NCBI RefSeq assembly: GCF_025755255.1
Contig: NZ_JALIEB010000012.1
Location: 1 to 64,000, forward strand
DNA length: 64,000 nt
Direction of reading: 5' to 3'
Origin: Roseobacter sinensis
GTDB taxonomy: Bacteria; Pseudomonadota; Alphaproteobacteria; Rhodobacterales; Rhodobacteraceae
Position 1 is the stretch's first letter. Every line of letters starts with the position of its first letter. The notes beneath the pieces were generated by a model. The model worked only from the letters and a program-made list of their open reading frames with translations. It made no database searches and was not told where the DNA came from. Shown in pieces: positions 34,150-43,435 of this stretch. Both the position numbers and the translations under genes were made by a program.

Positions 34150-34859
34150 GCACCATCCTTCCGCTGACCATGACGAATGTGGCCGTGCGCCGGCGTGGCA
34201 AGCGCCTGCTGGGCCCGGTCGACCTGGAGGTCGGTGGCCTTGGCCTGACGATCATCATCGGGCCCAACGGCAGCGGCAAGACCACCCTGCTGCGCGCGAT
34301 GCATGGCGTTGAGCGGCTAAGTGCCGGGGCCGTGCGCTGGTCGGTTTCGGAAGAGGAGGCGCGGCACCGGCAGGCCTATGTGTTCCAGACGCCGATCATG
34401 CTGCGCCGGTCGGTGGCGGACAATCTGCGCTATCCGCTGCAGTTGCTCGGCGCCCCGCGTGCCGAGGTGTCGCGCCGGGTCAACGACTGGCTGGCGCGGA
34501 TCGGGCTGGAAGAGCGCGCGAGCCTGCAGGCCACGCGCCTCTCCGGCGGCGAAAAGCAGCGGCTGGCGGTCGCCCGCGCGCTGATCCGCAGGCCCGACGT
34601 ACTGTTTCTCGACGAGCCTTGCGCCAACCTCGACGGCGCCTCAACCCGCGCCATCGAGGCTTTGCTGCGGACGGCTCTCGATGAAAAAACCCGCATCATC
34701 ATGACGACGCATGATCTGGGTCAAGCCAGGCGGCTGGCCAGCGATGCTATCTTCATGCTGCACGGCATGGTGCATGAAACGGGCGCCGCCGAGCGTTTCT
34801 TCGGCACGCCGCGCACTGACGAACTGCAGGCGTTTTTCAGAGGAGATATCATCGCATGA
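34146..34859 (+). CDS. tupC: Tungstate ABC transporter ATP-binding protein TupC
   Basis: A 237-residue ATPase with Walker A GPNGSGKTT, signature LSGGEKQRLAVARALI, Walker B VLFLDEP and an H-loop (TTHDLGQA). It lacks the C-terminal Mop domain seen in the modC product, as is typical of TupC. The start is a GTG overlapping the tupB stop; the next gene overlaps by 4 bp. Confidence 0.88.
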   Translation: MSTILPLTMTNVAVRRRGKRLLGPVDLEVGGLGLTIIIGPNGSGKTTLLRAMHGVERLSAGAVRWSVSEEEARHRQAYVFQTPIMLRRSVADNLRYPLQLLGAPRAEVSRRVNDWLARIGLEERASLQATRLSGGEKQRLAVARALIRRPDVLFLDEPCANLDGASTRAIEALLRTALDEKTRIIMTTHDLGQARRLASDAIFMLHGMVHETGAAERFFGTPRTDELQAFFRGDIIA

Positions 34860-35662
34860 TCCCCCGCATTCTCGCTGTCTTGGCTGCGCTGACGCTGGGC
34901 ATGGCCGCTCTTGCGGAAGAGATGAAAATGGCGGTGACCACGTCGTTTGAGAACTCCGGTCTTGCGGATGTGCTGCTGCCCGCGATCAAGGAGGATTTGG
35001 GGCTCGACGTGCAGTTGCTCGTCGTGGGCACCGGGCAGGCGCTGCGGCTGGGGCAGGCGGGGGATGTGGACGCGATCCTTGTGCATTCGCGCGCGGCGGA
35101 AGAGGCCTTCTTGGTCGAGGGCTACGGCACCCATCGGCGCGAGATCATGTACAATGACTTCGTCTTGATCGGGCCGGCGGCTGATCCGGCGGGGATTGCC
35201 GAGGCTGGCTCTGCCATCGACGCCTTGCGACGGATCGGCACGGCCGAGCCCGCCTTTGTCAGCCGCGGTGACGACAGCGGCACGCACAAGAAAGAGCGCG
35301 CGCTTTGGGCAGAGGCCGGATTGAGCCCCGACACGTTTGGTGCGTGGTACCGGGAAGTGGGCGCGGGCATGGGCGCGAGCCTGAACACTGCCGCTGGGCT
35401 CGACGCCTATATCCTCGCGGACCGCGCCAGCTGGCTGAACTTCGGCAACAAGGGCGGGCTCGCGCTGCTCTATGCGGGCGATCCGGCGCTCTTCAACCAA
35501 TACGCCTTCCTCGCAGTGAACCCCGAGCGACACCCCCATGTGCGCAACGACCTGGCGGTGCAGCTCGAAAACTGGCTCACCGGCCCGCGCGCAGCAGAAC
35601 TGATCAATGGCTATACCATCAACGGCGAGACGCTGTTTATCTTCAACGCCAAATCTCAGTAG
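34856..35662 (+). CDS. tupA: Tungstate-binding periplasmic protein TupA
   Basis: A 268-residue exported binding protein with a signal peptide of about 20 residues (ending AALA-EE). The oxyanion-site motifs TTSFENSGLADVLLP and SRGDDSGTHKKE are the TupA hallmarks, differing from the ModA pattern. It is the last gene of tupBCA. High-affinity tungstate uptake points to a tungstoenzyme such as a W-formate dehydrogenase, whose accessory genes are at 58.7-64 kb. Confidence 0.9.
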   Translation: MIPRILAVLAALTLGMAALAEEMKMAVTTSFENSGLADVLLPAIKEDLGLDVQLLVVGTGQALRLGQAGDVDAILVHSRAAEEAFLVEGYGTHRREIMYNDFVLIGPAADPAGIAEAGSAIDALRRIGTAEPAFVSRGDDSGTHKKERALWAEAGLSPDTFGAWYREVGAGMGASLNTAAGLDAYILADRASWLNFGNKGGLALLYAGDPALFNQYAFLAVNPERHPHVRNDLAVQLENWLTGPRAAELINGYTINGETLFIFNAKSQ

Positions 35663-35930
35663 GGCGGCGGGGCCTGTCGTATTTTTTGGCTGTCTGGTTG
35701 AAATGGCTGCGTTGAGCCCAACTTGAGCTTTCGTCGGCGTGCAGCGAATGACCGAAACCCGATTGAGTTTTCCAAGCGATCGGGATAATTTTTGACGGCA
35801 GCCTTGCTCGGGCCTCCCCCCTCCACTGGGGCAGCATCAGTCATGCGGAGCGATACCAATTCGAACCTAACCTGTTCGAGCAAGCGCATAAGGAGGGATT
35901 GCGGACACCGCTCGTGGAAGGAGGTTCAAG

Positions 35931-36644
35931 ATGAGACTGTCATCACCAATCTACGCACTCAAGCGTCAAGCAAAATTGCTGGCACGTGACAACGATATTA
36001 GGCTCCACGCGGCACTGAACCAAATTGCCACCAAAGAGGGCTTCAATGATTGGAGCCACTTGGCGTCCAGTCACTCCAAAGCGACACCAGCAAAGGAAAT
36101 CATGAGCCAGTTCAATCCAGGCGATATGATGCTTATCGGTGCGCGCCCCGGCCACGGTAAGACCCTTCTTGGATTGGAACTGACTGCGCTGGCAGAGAAG
36201 AACAATCGCGCAGGCTATGTTTTCTCCTTGGACTACAATGAAGCCGATGTCTGGGACCGGTTTGAAAAACTCGGTTTCGATCCGAAGGAACATAACCGTT
36301 CAATCGTCGTTGATACCTCGGACGATATCTGTGCGGCACATATCATTGAACGCATCAGCAATGCGCCGGATCGTGCATTCGCCGTTGTCGATTACATGCA
36401 GCTCTTGGATCAAAAGCGAAGCAACCCTCCGCTTGATGAACAAGTCCGGGCACTTAAGAGATTTGCAACCGAGCGAGGGGCGATTGTTGTCGTGATCTCA
36501 CAGATCGACCGTGCTTTTGAGCTGACTTCAACTGACATGCCAAGCATTGAGGACATACGGCTGCCAAACCCCGTCGATCTGTCACTTTTCGATAAGCGAT
36601 GTTTCCTTAATGACGGCCAAGTTCAACTAGCGACGGCAGCCTAA
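35931..36644 (+). CDS. Small DnaB/RecA-like ATPase with short N-terminal domain
   Basis: A 237-residue protein. Residues 1 to about 45 (LKRQAKLLARDNDIRLHAALNQIATKEGFNDWSHLAS) form a short helical module similar to one found at the N-termini of certain alphaproteobacterial glyoxalase-like proteins. The rest is a RecA-type ATPase with Walker A GARPGHGKT, Walker B FAVVDYMQLLD and a VVVISQIDR strand, as in DnaB-type helicases but far shorter. AAGGAGG lies 6 nt upstream. It is AT-richer than its neighbours and opens the mobile region. The role is unknown; a plasmid or phage replication remnant or a nucleic-acid-dependent regulator is possible. Confidence 0.75.
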   Translation: MRLSSPIYALKRQAKLLARDNDIRLHAALNQIATKEGFNDWSHLASSHSKATPAKEIMSQFNPGDMMLIGARPGHGKTLLGLELTALAEKNNRAGYVFSLDYNEADVWDRFEKLGFDPKEHNRSIVVDTSDDICAAHIIERISNAPDRAFAVVDYMQLLDQKRSNPPLDEQVRALKRFATERGAIVVVISQIDRAFELTSTDMPSIEDIRLPNPVDLSLFDKRCFLNDGQVQLATAA

Positions 36645-36824
36645 CACTGGTTAAACCTGCTTTGCGGAAGTTCGTTGAAGGTCCGCGAAGTCCGCCTACC
36701 TACCATCCGTGCGCCTCGCAGCTAAGATCTCAAAAGGGCCCACACTTGCCAAACTGCCAAAGTGCAACGAATTTCGGCTGTGGTGCGACGTTCTTCGATT
36801 GTAGAACCAAAGCAGAATGCAGGG

Positions 36825-36849
36825 TTCAAGTGCTAAACTGGCACTTGAA
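36825..36849. repeat. Inverted repeat downstream of the AraC-family gene
   Basis: TTCAAGTGC and GCACTTGAA form a perfect 9-bp stem with a 7-nt loop, about 80 bases after the AraC-gene stop (minus strand). It may help end either converging transcript. The remainder of 36645-36927 shows no gene I can support. Confidence 0.4.
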
Positions 36850-36927
36850 AACTATGACGCGCGAAACGGGGCCGCCATTCACTTTCACGGAACCAATAGC
36901 GGACTGGTTCTTGAGCCGCTGGCTCTC

Positions 36928-38184
36928 TCAGTTTCGCATTGCGGCGGGCGTGGTGCGGAAGATCTTGCGCATTACGACGGTCATATGAGCCTGACTGGAA
37001 AAGCCGGCTGTGAAGGCGATCTCGGCCAGTGGGTCTGCGGTGCCAATGATGAGATCGCGGGCATACTCCGCGCGACGGCGCAGAATGAAGGCGTAAGGTG
37101 TCTCGCCGATCATCGATCGAAAAACGGCTGAGAAATGAGAGGAAGACAAGCAAGCCGCATCGGCGAGCTGGGCAATAGACAGATCGGCCTCACAGAGCCG
37201 TGTTTCGATCAGATCGATGGCACGATCAATTTCCTTACGCTGGCTGGCGCGGCTCCAACGGGCGATCTCGCCATCGATGTCCCCATCAGGGATGGAAAAA
37301 CTCGCGATCCCGCGGGCGGCAATTGCCAGCGAAATGGCTTCGACGGTGAGGCGATCACTCGGCGTCTTTGAGTGCGTCGCATGCATCAAATACTGGATAC
37401 CCGCCCGCGCAAGATCGGCAGCCACTCTGTCTATCCGGTAGCCATGCACGGTCCTGCGCCACGTCGTGGAAACCTCCGCGGCCTCAGTCCACTTGTTCAG
37501 CGTCCCATCGTCGACCTCAAGGACGCACCCGGGCAAGGAATTGGTCACGCGCAATCTGATATCGGTTCCAGCCGGGAAGAATCCGATCACGTCGGACTTC
37601 GCGACCGAACGACTATATCGGTCAGAATTGATCGCCATCTCATGGGGTGTATGGGCCAGGTTCACATCGAATGTATTCATCGAGAGACAATGCTTGATAT
37701 CACAGGTGCCTGGCGGCAGCAGGAGAAGCCGCATGTTGCCCAGGTCTATCTCTTGCGCCATTGGCGGCATCCGACGATCGGATCTCGCCTTATGGGCGTT
37801 GTTGACCACCATTGACATGACCCAGCACCTAATGTGTTTCTGGTCGTACTCAATCTGTGCATCGAAGCGTCGATGCCATCTCAGCAAGTCTTCGCTCAGC
37901 TGAGTATGACCAAGTCGGCGTGCCACATCTGCTAGATCTCGCAAGGTGTGACGCTGATCTTCAATGCCGCGCAGAAATTGTTCCGGACTCGCTCCAAACG
38001 CCTTGGCAGGTTCAGAGAGGGCTGCCAGATCACGGGCTGTATCGTGCAGGAGCCCGCGCCACAGGCTGAGCTTTGGATCACGCTGATCGGGATCAACATT
38101 GGCCATCCGAAAATAAAGCGCTGAGGACAATACGAAAGCGCAGCTGAGTTGTTCATCGAGGTCGGTCGAGGAGAGTGTCGTCAT
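36928..38184 (-). CDS. AraC-family transcriptional regulator
   Basis: A 418-residue protein with a C-terminal AraC-type double helix-turn-helix (LSIAQLADAACLSSSHFSAVFRSMIGETPYAFILRRR, then LAEIAFTAGFSSQAHMTVVMRKIFRTTP). The N-terminal 300 residues contain a beta-rich sensor part (LLLLPPGTCDIKHCLSMNTFDVNLAHTPHEM) without a family I can name. It is divergent from an isochorismatase-like gene, which is the likely target. Confidence 0.88.
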   Translation of the reverse strand: MTTLSSTDLDEQLSCAFVLSSALYFRMANVDPDQRDPKLSLWRGLLHDTARDLAALSEPAKAFGASPEQFLRGIEDQRHTLRDLADVARRLGHTQLSEDLLRWHRRFDAQIEYDQKHIRCWVMSMVVNNAHKARSDRRMPPMAQEIDLGNMRLLLLPPGTCDIKHCLSMNTFDVNLAHTPHEMAINSDRYSRSVAKSDVIGFFPAGTDIRLRVTNSLPGCVLEVDDGTLNKWTEAAEVSTTWRRTVHGYRIDRVAADLARAGIQYLMHATHSKTPSDRLTVEAISLAIAARGIASFSIPDGDIDGEIARWSRASQRKEIDRAIDLIETRLCEADLSIAQLADAACLSSSHFSAVFRSMIGETPYAFILRRRAEYARDLIIGTADPLAEIAFTAGFSSQAHMTVVMRKIFRTTPAAMRN

Positions 38185-38425
38185 GAGATCCTCTGAGTTG
38201 CTGCGGGATCATGACAGGCTCTCTCTCACCGGGTCTTTCACATTTCGCTGATAGGCGAACAGAAACAATTCGCCTCGAACCGCGACGCATATCCACAGTT
38301 GGTTTGGTGCGAGGCGCACGAGCGTAGCAATCTATAAGCCGATCATGGCTTACTGAAAGACCCGCCTAAATGGCGCGGCGATATTGAAGTCACGTACTTC
38401 ATCGTCAGCGACACAGGATACTTCC

Positions 38426-39109
38426 ATGACCCTTCCCAGCTCCGAACTGACCCCAGACAACTGCGTTTTCTTGATGATCGACCACCAGGTCGGTCTCATG
38501 CAGTTCCTGTCCTCGATCGACCCGATGCTTCTGAAGAACAACATCCTGGGCCACGCCAAAACGGCGAAGGCCATGGACATCCCCGTCATCATGGGGACCA
38601 GTTGGCCGGACGGACCGAACGGACCAACCATGCCCGAACTCAAGGCGATCTTTCCCGATGTCGATGTCATCGACCGGCCCTTCGTCAATTTCTGGAACGA
38701 CGATGCGTCTCGGAAGGCCGTGGAGGCAACAGCGCGCCAGAAGCTCGTGATCTCGGGCCTTGCCACCGAGGTCTGTGCTGCCTTCCCGGCGATCTCTGCC
38801 TTGCGCGACGGCTATGAGGTCTACGTCGTGATCGATGCATCGGCGGATTTCAATCCGCTCATCACCCAGGTCACGGTAACCCGTCTGGCGGCAGCGGGAG
38901 TGATTGTCACCACGTGGGTCGCTGTGCTGGCCGAGTTGGCTGCGAACACTCAAGTCAACGGCCAGCATATCGGCAAGCTCCTCAGTGAGCATATGGGCCA
39001 GTATCAGGCCGCGATGAACAACTTTCTCGGCACCGCCGTCCATGCCGACGAAGTGCGGCGGGCCGTGGGCCTGACGGGACAGCCGCCCATCCCCATGGCC
39101 GCTGAATAA
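38426..39109 (+). CDS. Isochorismatase-family cysteine hydrolase
   Basis: A 227-residue hydrolase with the family's catalytic triad pattern: Asp in FLMIDHQVGLM, Lys-bearing central strand, and Cys in SGLATEVCAAFPAISAL. The ATG at 38426 has AGGA 7 nt upstream; an in-frame start at 38384 is weaker. Proteins of this family close to AraC regulators are often induced by isatin-like compounds or amides; the substrate is not known. It probably stands alone, under control of the divergent AraC protein. Confidence 0.85.
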   Translation: MTLPSSELTPDNCVFLMIDHQVGLMQFLSSIDPMLLKNNILGHAKTAKAMDIPVIMGTSWPDGPNGPTMPELKAIFPDVDVIDRPFVNFWNDDASRKAVEATARQKLVISGLATEVCAAFPAISALRDGYEVYVVIDASADFNPLITQVTVTRLAAAGVIVTTWVAVLAELAANTQVNGQHIGKLLSEHMGQYQAAMNNFLGTAVHADEVRRAVGLTGQPPIPMAAE

Positions 39110-39295
39110 ATACACGTCAGAGCGTTGTGCCGCGACCTTGAACGCGGTGCAGTGCTGCCGAATGTGCATCGGTCGACGGGGACGGATTGGTCGGACCCTT
39201 GGAACAAAAAACGTAGTCCCAGCGTGGGCAGTTCCATATGCGCGCTTTGATAACGGCGGCTCCGTCCGCATCACAGCCATCAATGTGCCTTGCAG

Positions 39296-40585
39296 CTAAG
39301 GTCCGGGATGATGAAGGTTTTTCCGACGCGGGCCATTGCGCGTGATTTCGGTCGGGACTGACTGTGGCCGCGTTGACAAACCTCTCAGCGAGGAAGCGGC
39401 CTGCCTCCGGGGTCGTGCGCGGGATCGCGGAGCCTCACCACGCCTGAACGTCTCGATGATGCACAGTGGGCTGCCACAATTGGGGCATAGCTCTCGCAAT
39501 GTCAGCGGGACGATCTCGGCACTGGGTGCGTCTTCTTGCGCGGCCGCTTCTGCTCCAAGCAATGTGCGGATCTTCGCGATGTTGACCTTGCGCGCGGCGC
39601 TTGCCAGTAGGCCGTAATGGCGGATGCGCTGGAAGCCATCTGGGAGGACATGGATCAGGAAGCGGCGGATGAACTCGTGTGTGTCGAGCCGCATGACCTT
39701 CGTGCGATCCCCGGACTTTATGCGGTAGTCTTTCCAGCGGAACGCCACGGTGTCGGCATCGGCGCTGACGAGACGGCTCTTTGAGATCGCGACCCGGTGG
39801 GTATATCGGCTTAGATAGGCGAGCACAGCCTCGGGACCGCCGGAGGGCGGTTTGGCGTAGACCACCCATTCGGTTTTGCGGAACGGAGCCAGCCAATCCG
39901 CGAAGGTATCAGCATCCGCCAAACCTTCGATGGCACCGAAGAAGGTCAGCTTGCCGGTGCAGTGCAACACCTCGAGCCCGTCAATGAACAGGCGCCGGAA
40001 CAACCGTGATAGGACCCGCACATGCAAAAAGAACCCCGGCTTGCAGGTGACCCAGTTGGAGCCGTTTGGCGACGGCCCGCCACCCGGTACGATCATGTGG
40101 AGGTGGGGATGGTGGGTCATTGCTGATCCCCAGGTGTGCAAGACGCCGGTCATGCCGACGCGCGCGCCCATGCGTTCGGGATCGGCAGCGATGGTCATCA
40201 CGGTCTCGGCCGATGCCTTGAACAGCAGCCCATAGATCGCCCGCTTGTTGCAATAGGCGATGTGGGCGATCTCGGCGGGCAGCGTGAAGACCAGATGGAC
40301 ATACTCCAAGCGCAGCAGGTCCGCCGCCCGCGCTGCCATCCAATCCCTTGCCGCCGGGCCCTGACATTTGGGGCAGTGCCGGTTCATGCAGCTGTGGTAG
40401 GCAATGTGTTGGTGATTGCACTTGGCGCAGGCTGCCACATGCCCACCGAGCGCCTTGGTCCTACAGGCTTCAATAGCCGACACTACCTTGAGCTGCCCGA
40501 GCCTCAGATACCCTGCGTTTGCCCGTCGGTAGGCAGGTGCATGAGCCCGGAAGATGCCAGCAACCTCCAGCGCGTGCCGTGGCAC
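39296..40585 (-). CDS. IS91-family transposase
   Basis: A 429-residue rolling-circle-type transposase. It has an N-terminal zinc-binding region (CAKCNHQHIAYHSCMNRHCPKCQ), the HHPHLHMIVPGGG HUH-like motif, and the Tyr in LSRYTHRVAISKSRL. A C-terminal CPNCGSPL finger precedes a basic tail. The reading frame is intact, so the element may still be active. It lies directly after a degenerate tyrosine recombinase, a pairing common in IS91-like elements. Confidence 0.88.
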   Translation of the reverse strand: MPRHALEVAGIFRAHAPAYRRANAGYLRLGQLKVVSAIEACRTKALGGHVAACAKCNHQHIAYHSCMNRHCPKCQGPAARDWMAARAADLLRLEYVHLVFTLPAEIAHIAYCNKRAIYGLLFKASAETVMTIAADPERMGARVGMTGVLHTWGSAMTHHPHLHMIVPGGGPSPNGSNWVTCKPGFFLHVRVLSRLFRRLFIDGLEVLHCTGKLTFFGAIEGLADADTFADWLAPFRKTEWVVYAKPPSGGPEAVLAYLSRYTHRVAISKSRLVSADADTVAFRWKDYRIKSGDRTKVMRLDTHEFIRRFLIHVLPDGFQRIRHYGLLASAARKVNIAKIRTLLGAEAAAQEDAPSAEIVPLTLRELCPNCGSPLCIIETFRRGEAPRSRARPRRQAASSLRGLSTRPQSVPTEITRNGPRRKNLHHPGP

Positions 40586-40602
40586 GCCGCGCGCCCGTCA
40601 GG

Positions 40603-41500
40603 TCACATCCTGGATGTGCTCGAACGGGCTGGCAACGTTGCGCGCAGCGTCTTGGTGGCGACGTAGGTGTATCGTGCCACCGTGGTCAGCTTGGCATCGC
40701 CAAGCAGCACCTGGATCATACGGACATCCGTATCGGCCTCCAACAAATGCGTGGCGAAGCTGTGCCGGACAGAATGCAATGTCGCAGCCTTCTTGATCCC
40801 GGCCATGCATTGCCCGGCAGGCGATTGCGAAGCAATCTGCCGAGAGGGGCCTTCGCCGAGTTGAAGGCGCGGCTCAAAGAGCGCGGCGACAAAGGCGCGA
40901 CCCGACTTTGCCCTAAAAACAGCCAGCCTTGTGGGCGCGCCTCGCGCCAGTAGTCACGTAAGAGTTCCAGCAACGACGGCGACAACATCACATCGCGATC
41001 CTTGCCACCTTTGCCCCGTTCGACATGGATCAGCATACGGTCGCTGTCTATGTCCCCCACCTTCAGGTTGGTCACTTCAGATGCCCGCTGCCCTGCGCCA
41101 TAGCCGATGCCAAGTGCCGCCGGTACTTGAGACCTGGCCCCGGTGCAGACGACAAAATCGCCGACACCTCTTCGAAGCTCAGCACAATCGGCAGCTTCCT
41201 CGCCTCTGTGCAGAACTGCATGTACTTCTTCATGCCCTCGCGGTTGCATGTCATGCCGAAAAAGAACCGCAGCGCAGTGATCCGCGCATCATAGACCGAC
41301 GGCGTGACCCCGGTATCGGTCACATGAAGCTGATAGGCGCGAAGTTCATCGGGCGTCGCCGTGTCCGGCGCCCGCCCCAGAAACGCAGTGAAATCCTTCA
41401 GCGCACGGATGTGCGCCTTCTGCGATGTCTCCACCATCCCGCGAATGCGCATGTCCTCGATCATCCGCGCACGCAGCGAGCTCATCTTCTCCTGCGTCAT
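40603..41500 (-). pseudogene. Tyrosine recombinase (XerC/D-like), frameshifted
   Basis: Three reading frames together encode one phage-integrase-type recombinase. The N-terminal SAM-like domain runs from 41500 (IRGMVETSQKAHIRALKDFTAFLG). A single-base loss near 41119 shifts to a frame with GYGAGQRASEVTNLKVGDID and a catalytic Arg region. A palindromic insert of about 44 bp (40807-40850) shifts again before [28 protein letters not shown] and the Tyr in [13 protein letters not shown]. All catalytic blocks are recognisable, but no single frame makes the protein. The decay looks recent. Confidence 0.85.
40807..40850. repeat. Palindromic insert inside the recombinase pseudogene
   Basis: About 44 bp with no counterpart in related recombinases interrupts the gene between the AFNSAK and MAGIKKAA segments. 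It contains a long stem: CGGCAGGCGATTGC (40815-40828), a GAA loop, and GCAATCTGCCG (40832-40842). This is the build of a REP- or RPE-like short palindromic element. Confidence 0.6.
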
Positions 41501-41838
41501 GGGAACCTGCTGTCCGATTGAGAAAGCTCAATCGTCAGGCAGGCCGCTCACATCGCAAAATCCGCAGGCCCCCGGGATCAGTCACAACGCCAGCAACAAG
41601 CACCAATGCCGCGAGAGCGGCTTAGTCCTGGAGCCCAATTCGGTCATTACACTTCCTCACTGCGCGTGCTCGCAGCACAAAAAATTGCCGCACGCGTGCA
41701 AACTTCATTGCTACCAAGCAGCGGGAGACCCGGTCATTGGTGCAGCCGCGTCGCAGAAAAGCAAGCTTTCGCTGCGGCTGCGCCAATGTCGGTCTTCAAA
41801 GATGTGCTTGAACGGGACGGCCTGTGAGGCACTTAGTA
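41501..41838. other. Intergenic region between the IS91-like element and the YHYH gene
   Basis: 338 bp with no supportable gene. The first part may contain the terminal sequence of the IS91-like element. The only open frames are short and lack a family signal or ribosome binding site. Confidence 0.45.
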
Positions 41839-42648
41839 TCAGCCGCTGTCACCCCGCGGGGGTCGATTGCCGTCGCTCCTTGGAGGTCGTTCCCCCTCAA
41901 CCGGTGCGGGCCGGTCACCGCGTCCACCGAAAAAATCGTCCGAGACAGTGCCTTTGAAGCAACGTGGAAAGAACGGATAAGTATGGGTTACATAATAAAC
42001 GTATTGCCCGTTGAGCATACCTCCGTTGCATTCATCCAGATCACCTGAACCCGCTACGAATTCGTAATCCTGCACATAAGTGCCGTCGTGTGCGCCGCCG
42101 GGGCCAGACTCGCGCACGCCGCTCTTCAGTTGCCAAGATGATTGCACCTGGTCGCCCAAATAGTGGATTTCGAATCCGTCAGCGGCGTAGCCAAAGAGCG
42201 TGTCGTCCAGCCCGCTTGTCACTGCGGAGGGAATGCCGTGATAGTGGTAGTATCCATCGCCGTCTACATGGCCGTTCTGGGCATCCATGATCAGCCCGCC
42301 GATGCCCTCCACGTTCCACCCCGAACTTGGATCGCGCGAATACCCACGCTCGGATGACGCATCATAGTATTCTGCGGTACCTGGGCGCAGCGGGATACCT
42401 GTGACTGTGATGCCGGAAATACGCGCCCTCCGGGTGATGGTATCAGTCAGCTCAGGAGTGGCATCCATGCAAAACCTATGGTCCTGTTCAACGACCACCG
42501 CACCCTCCCGCCATGGACCTGTTTCATGATCGGGTACGCCATCGGATTCGATGCAGCGCTGATCCCCCTCCACAGTGATGGTCATATGTGCTTGAACCGC
42601 ACTTCCGGTGAAAAGCGATAGAGCGAGTGTGATGCCGAGCGTCTTCAT
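41839..42648 (-). CDS. YHYH domain-containing exported protein (copy 1)
   Basis: A 269-residue exported protein with a signal peptide of about 20 residues (SLFTGSAVQA-HM). The YHYH motif (DGDGYYHYHGIP) is followed by GYAADGFEIH and a conserved HDGTYVQDYEFVAGSGDLDECNGG and FFPRCFKG region, the pattern of YHYH-type metal-binding-like periplasmic proteins. The C-terminus is a Pro/Arg/Gly-rich tail. GGAGGG lies 4 nt before the ATG at 42648. A second YHYH protein is encoded 3.7 kb away beyond the two-component genes. Function is unknown; a role in metal or envelope stress is inferred from the neighbours. Confidence 0.82.
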   Translation of the reverse strand: MKTLGITLALSLFTGSAVQAHMTITVEGDQRCIESDGVPDHETGPWREGAVVVEQDHRFCMDATPELTDTITRRARISGITVTGIPLRPGTAEYYDASSERGYSRDPSSGWNVEGIGGLIMDAQNGHVDGDGYYHYHGIPSAVTSGLDDTLFGYAADGFEIHYLGDQVQSSWQLKSGVRESGPGGAHDGTYVQDYEFVAGSGDLDECNGGMLNGQYVYYVTHTYPFFPRCFKGTVSDDFFGGRGDRPAPVEGERPPRSDGNRPPRGDSG

Positions 42649-42994
42649 AGTGCCCTCCGATTGCTTGCCTAAAAGTCTTACGGGCGGGACCGTTGTTTCC
42701 GTCGCTTTACCTGTTGACTGGTAGAGGCGGGTGTTCCGTCTCTTGCACCAATGCGCAGCCTTGAAATCGCACCTTTCGACGGATATGGATTGGATCTCGA
42801 GCGCTCTATCCGACAGGAAGGCGACGTTCGCCACGCCACAAAAAATCGGTAAAGCCGGGCCAGAACCGCCCAATGTGCACGCGGAAACCATGCGTTCAGT
42901 TGGCTTCGACAAATGGGCGCTAAACCCATTGTACGGTCGCACTGTCAGCGCGGCGCTGATGACTGTGCGTCGAGGGAAAATCGGAGGGCACACC
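42649..42994. other. Gene-free stretch before the integrase remnant
   Basis: 346 bp that holds the promoter side of the YHYH gene and probably old insertion-sequence debris. No protein family is recognisable in any frame and no clear terminal inverted repeat was found by eye. Confidence 0.4.
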
Positions 42995-43335
42995 ATGCCA
43001 AGAGTCCAACTTCCCGCTGTGACCGCAAAACCAAGGGCTTGGAACAAGGGCGCATCACCGGTCAGAAACGACCGCTGCTGCCCAAGCAGGTCTGGGCAAT
43101 CTGCGCGCGGCTCGAACTTGCCCGCAGTCTTCGCGACCTGGCTTTGTTCAACGTTGCAATCGACAGTGAATTGCGCGGCTGTGATCTTCTCAAACTTGCT
43201 GTCGCTGATCTGGTCAAAGATGACCGAGTGCCAGAGCGGGCGTCTGTGATCCAGGGTAAACCCAAGCGACCAGTTCAATTCGAACCGACCAAAAACACGC
43301 GACATCCTGTCCAAACATTGTGGAGTAGCTCAATT
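42995..43335 (+). pseudogene. Truncated phage-type integrase remnant
   Basis: The start is good (GGAGG 8 nt before the ATG at 42995; PRVQLPAVTAKPRAWNKG), then a one-base loss near 43052 shifts to the frame that reads GRITGQKRPLLPKQVWAI, LRDLALFNVAIDSELRGCDLLKLAVADL and ERASVIQGKPKRPVQFEPT. This is the N-terminal part of a common alphaproteobacterial tyrosine integrase including the catalytic-Arg region; the rest, with the His and Tyr blocks, is missing. It marks a second mobile event next to the IS91-like element. Confidence 0.75.
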
Positions 43336-43435
43336 CAAAGCTTAGATAGGATCTCCTGTTTGCTTCCCTCGTTCCGTATCGGAGTCTTCATTCCCTGTTT
43401 CCAGAGACAGTTCATCGCCCCAGTCTGCGGGCTGT

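Larger units (their letters stand above)
39296..41500 (-). mobile_element. IS91-like element: transposase plus recombinase pseudogene
   Basis: The span covers the intact transposase and the broken tyrosine recombinase next to it. IS91-type elements lack terminal inverted repeats, so the exact ends cannot be set by eye; the limits given are those of the coding parts. The element splits the AraC/isochorismatase genes from the YHYH gene region. Confidence 0.65.

Noticed and set aside
35663-35930. Possible terminator or repeat after tupA
   Set aside because: A T6 run follows a G/C-rich stretch, but no convincing stem could be paired, and I could not show by eye that the following sequence is a dispersed repeat.
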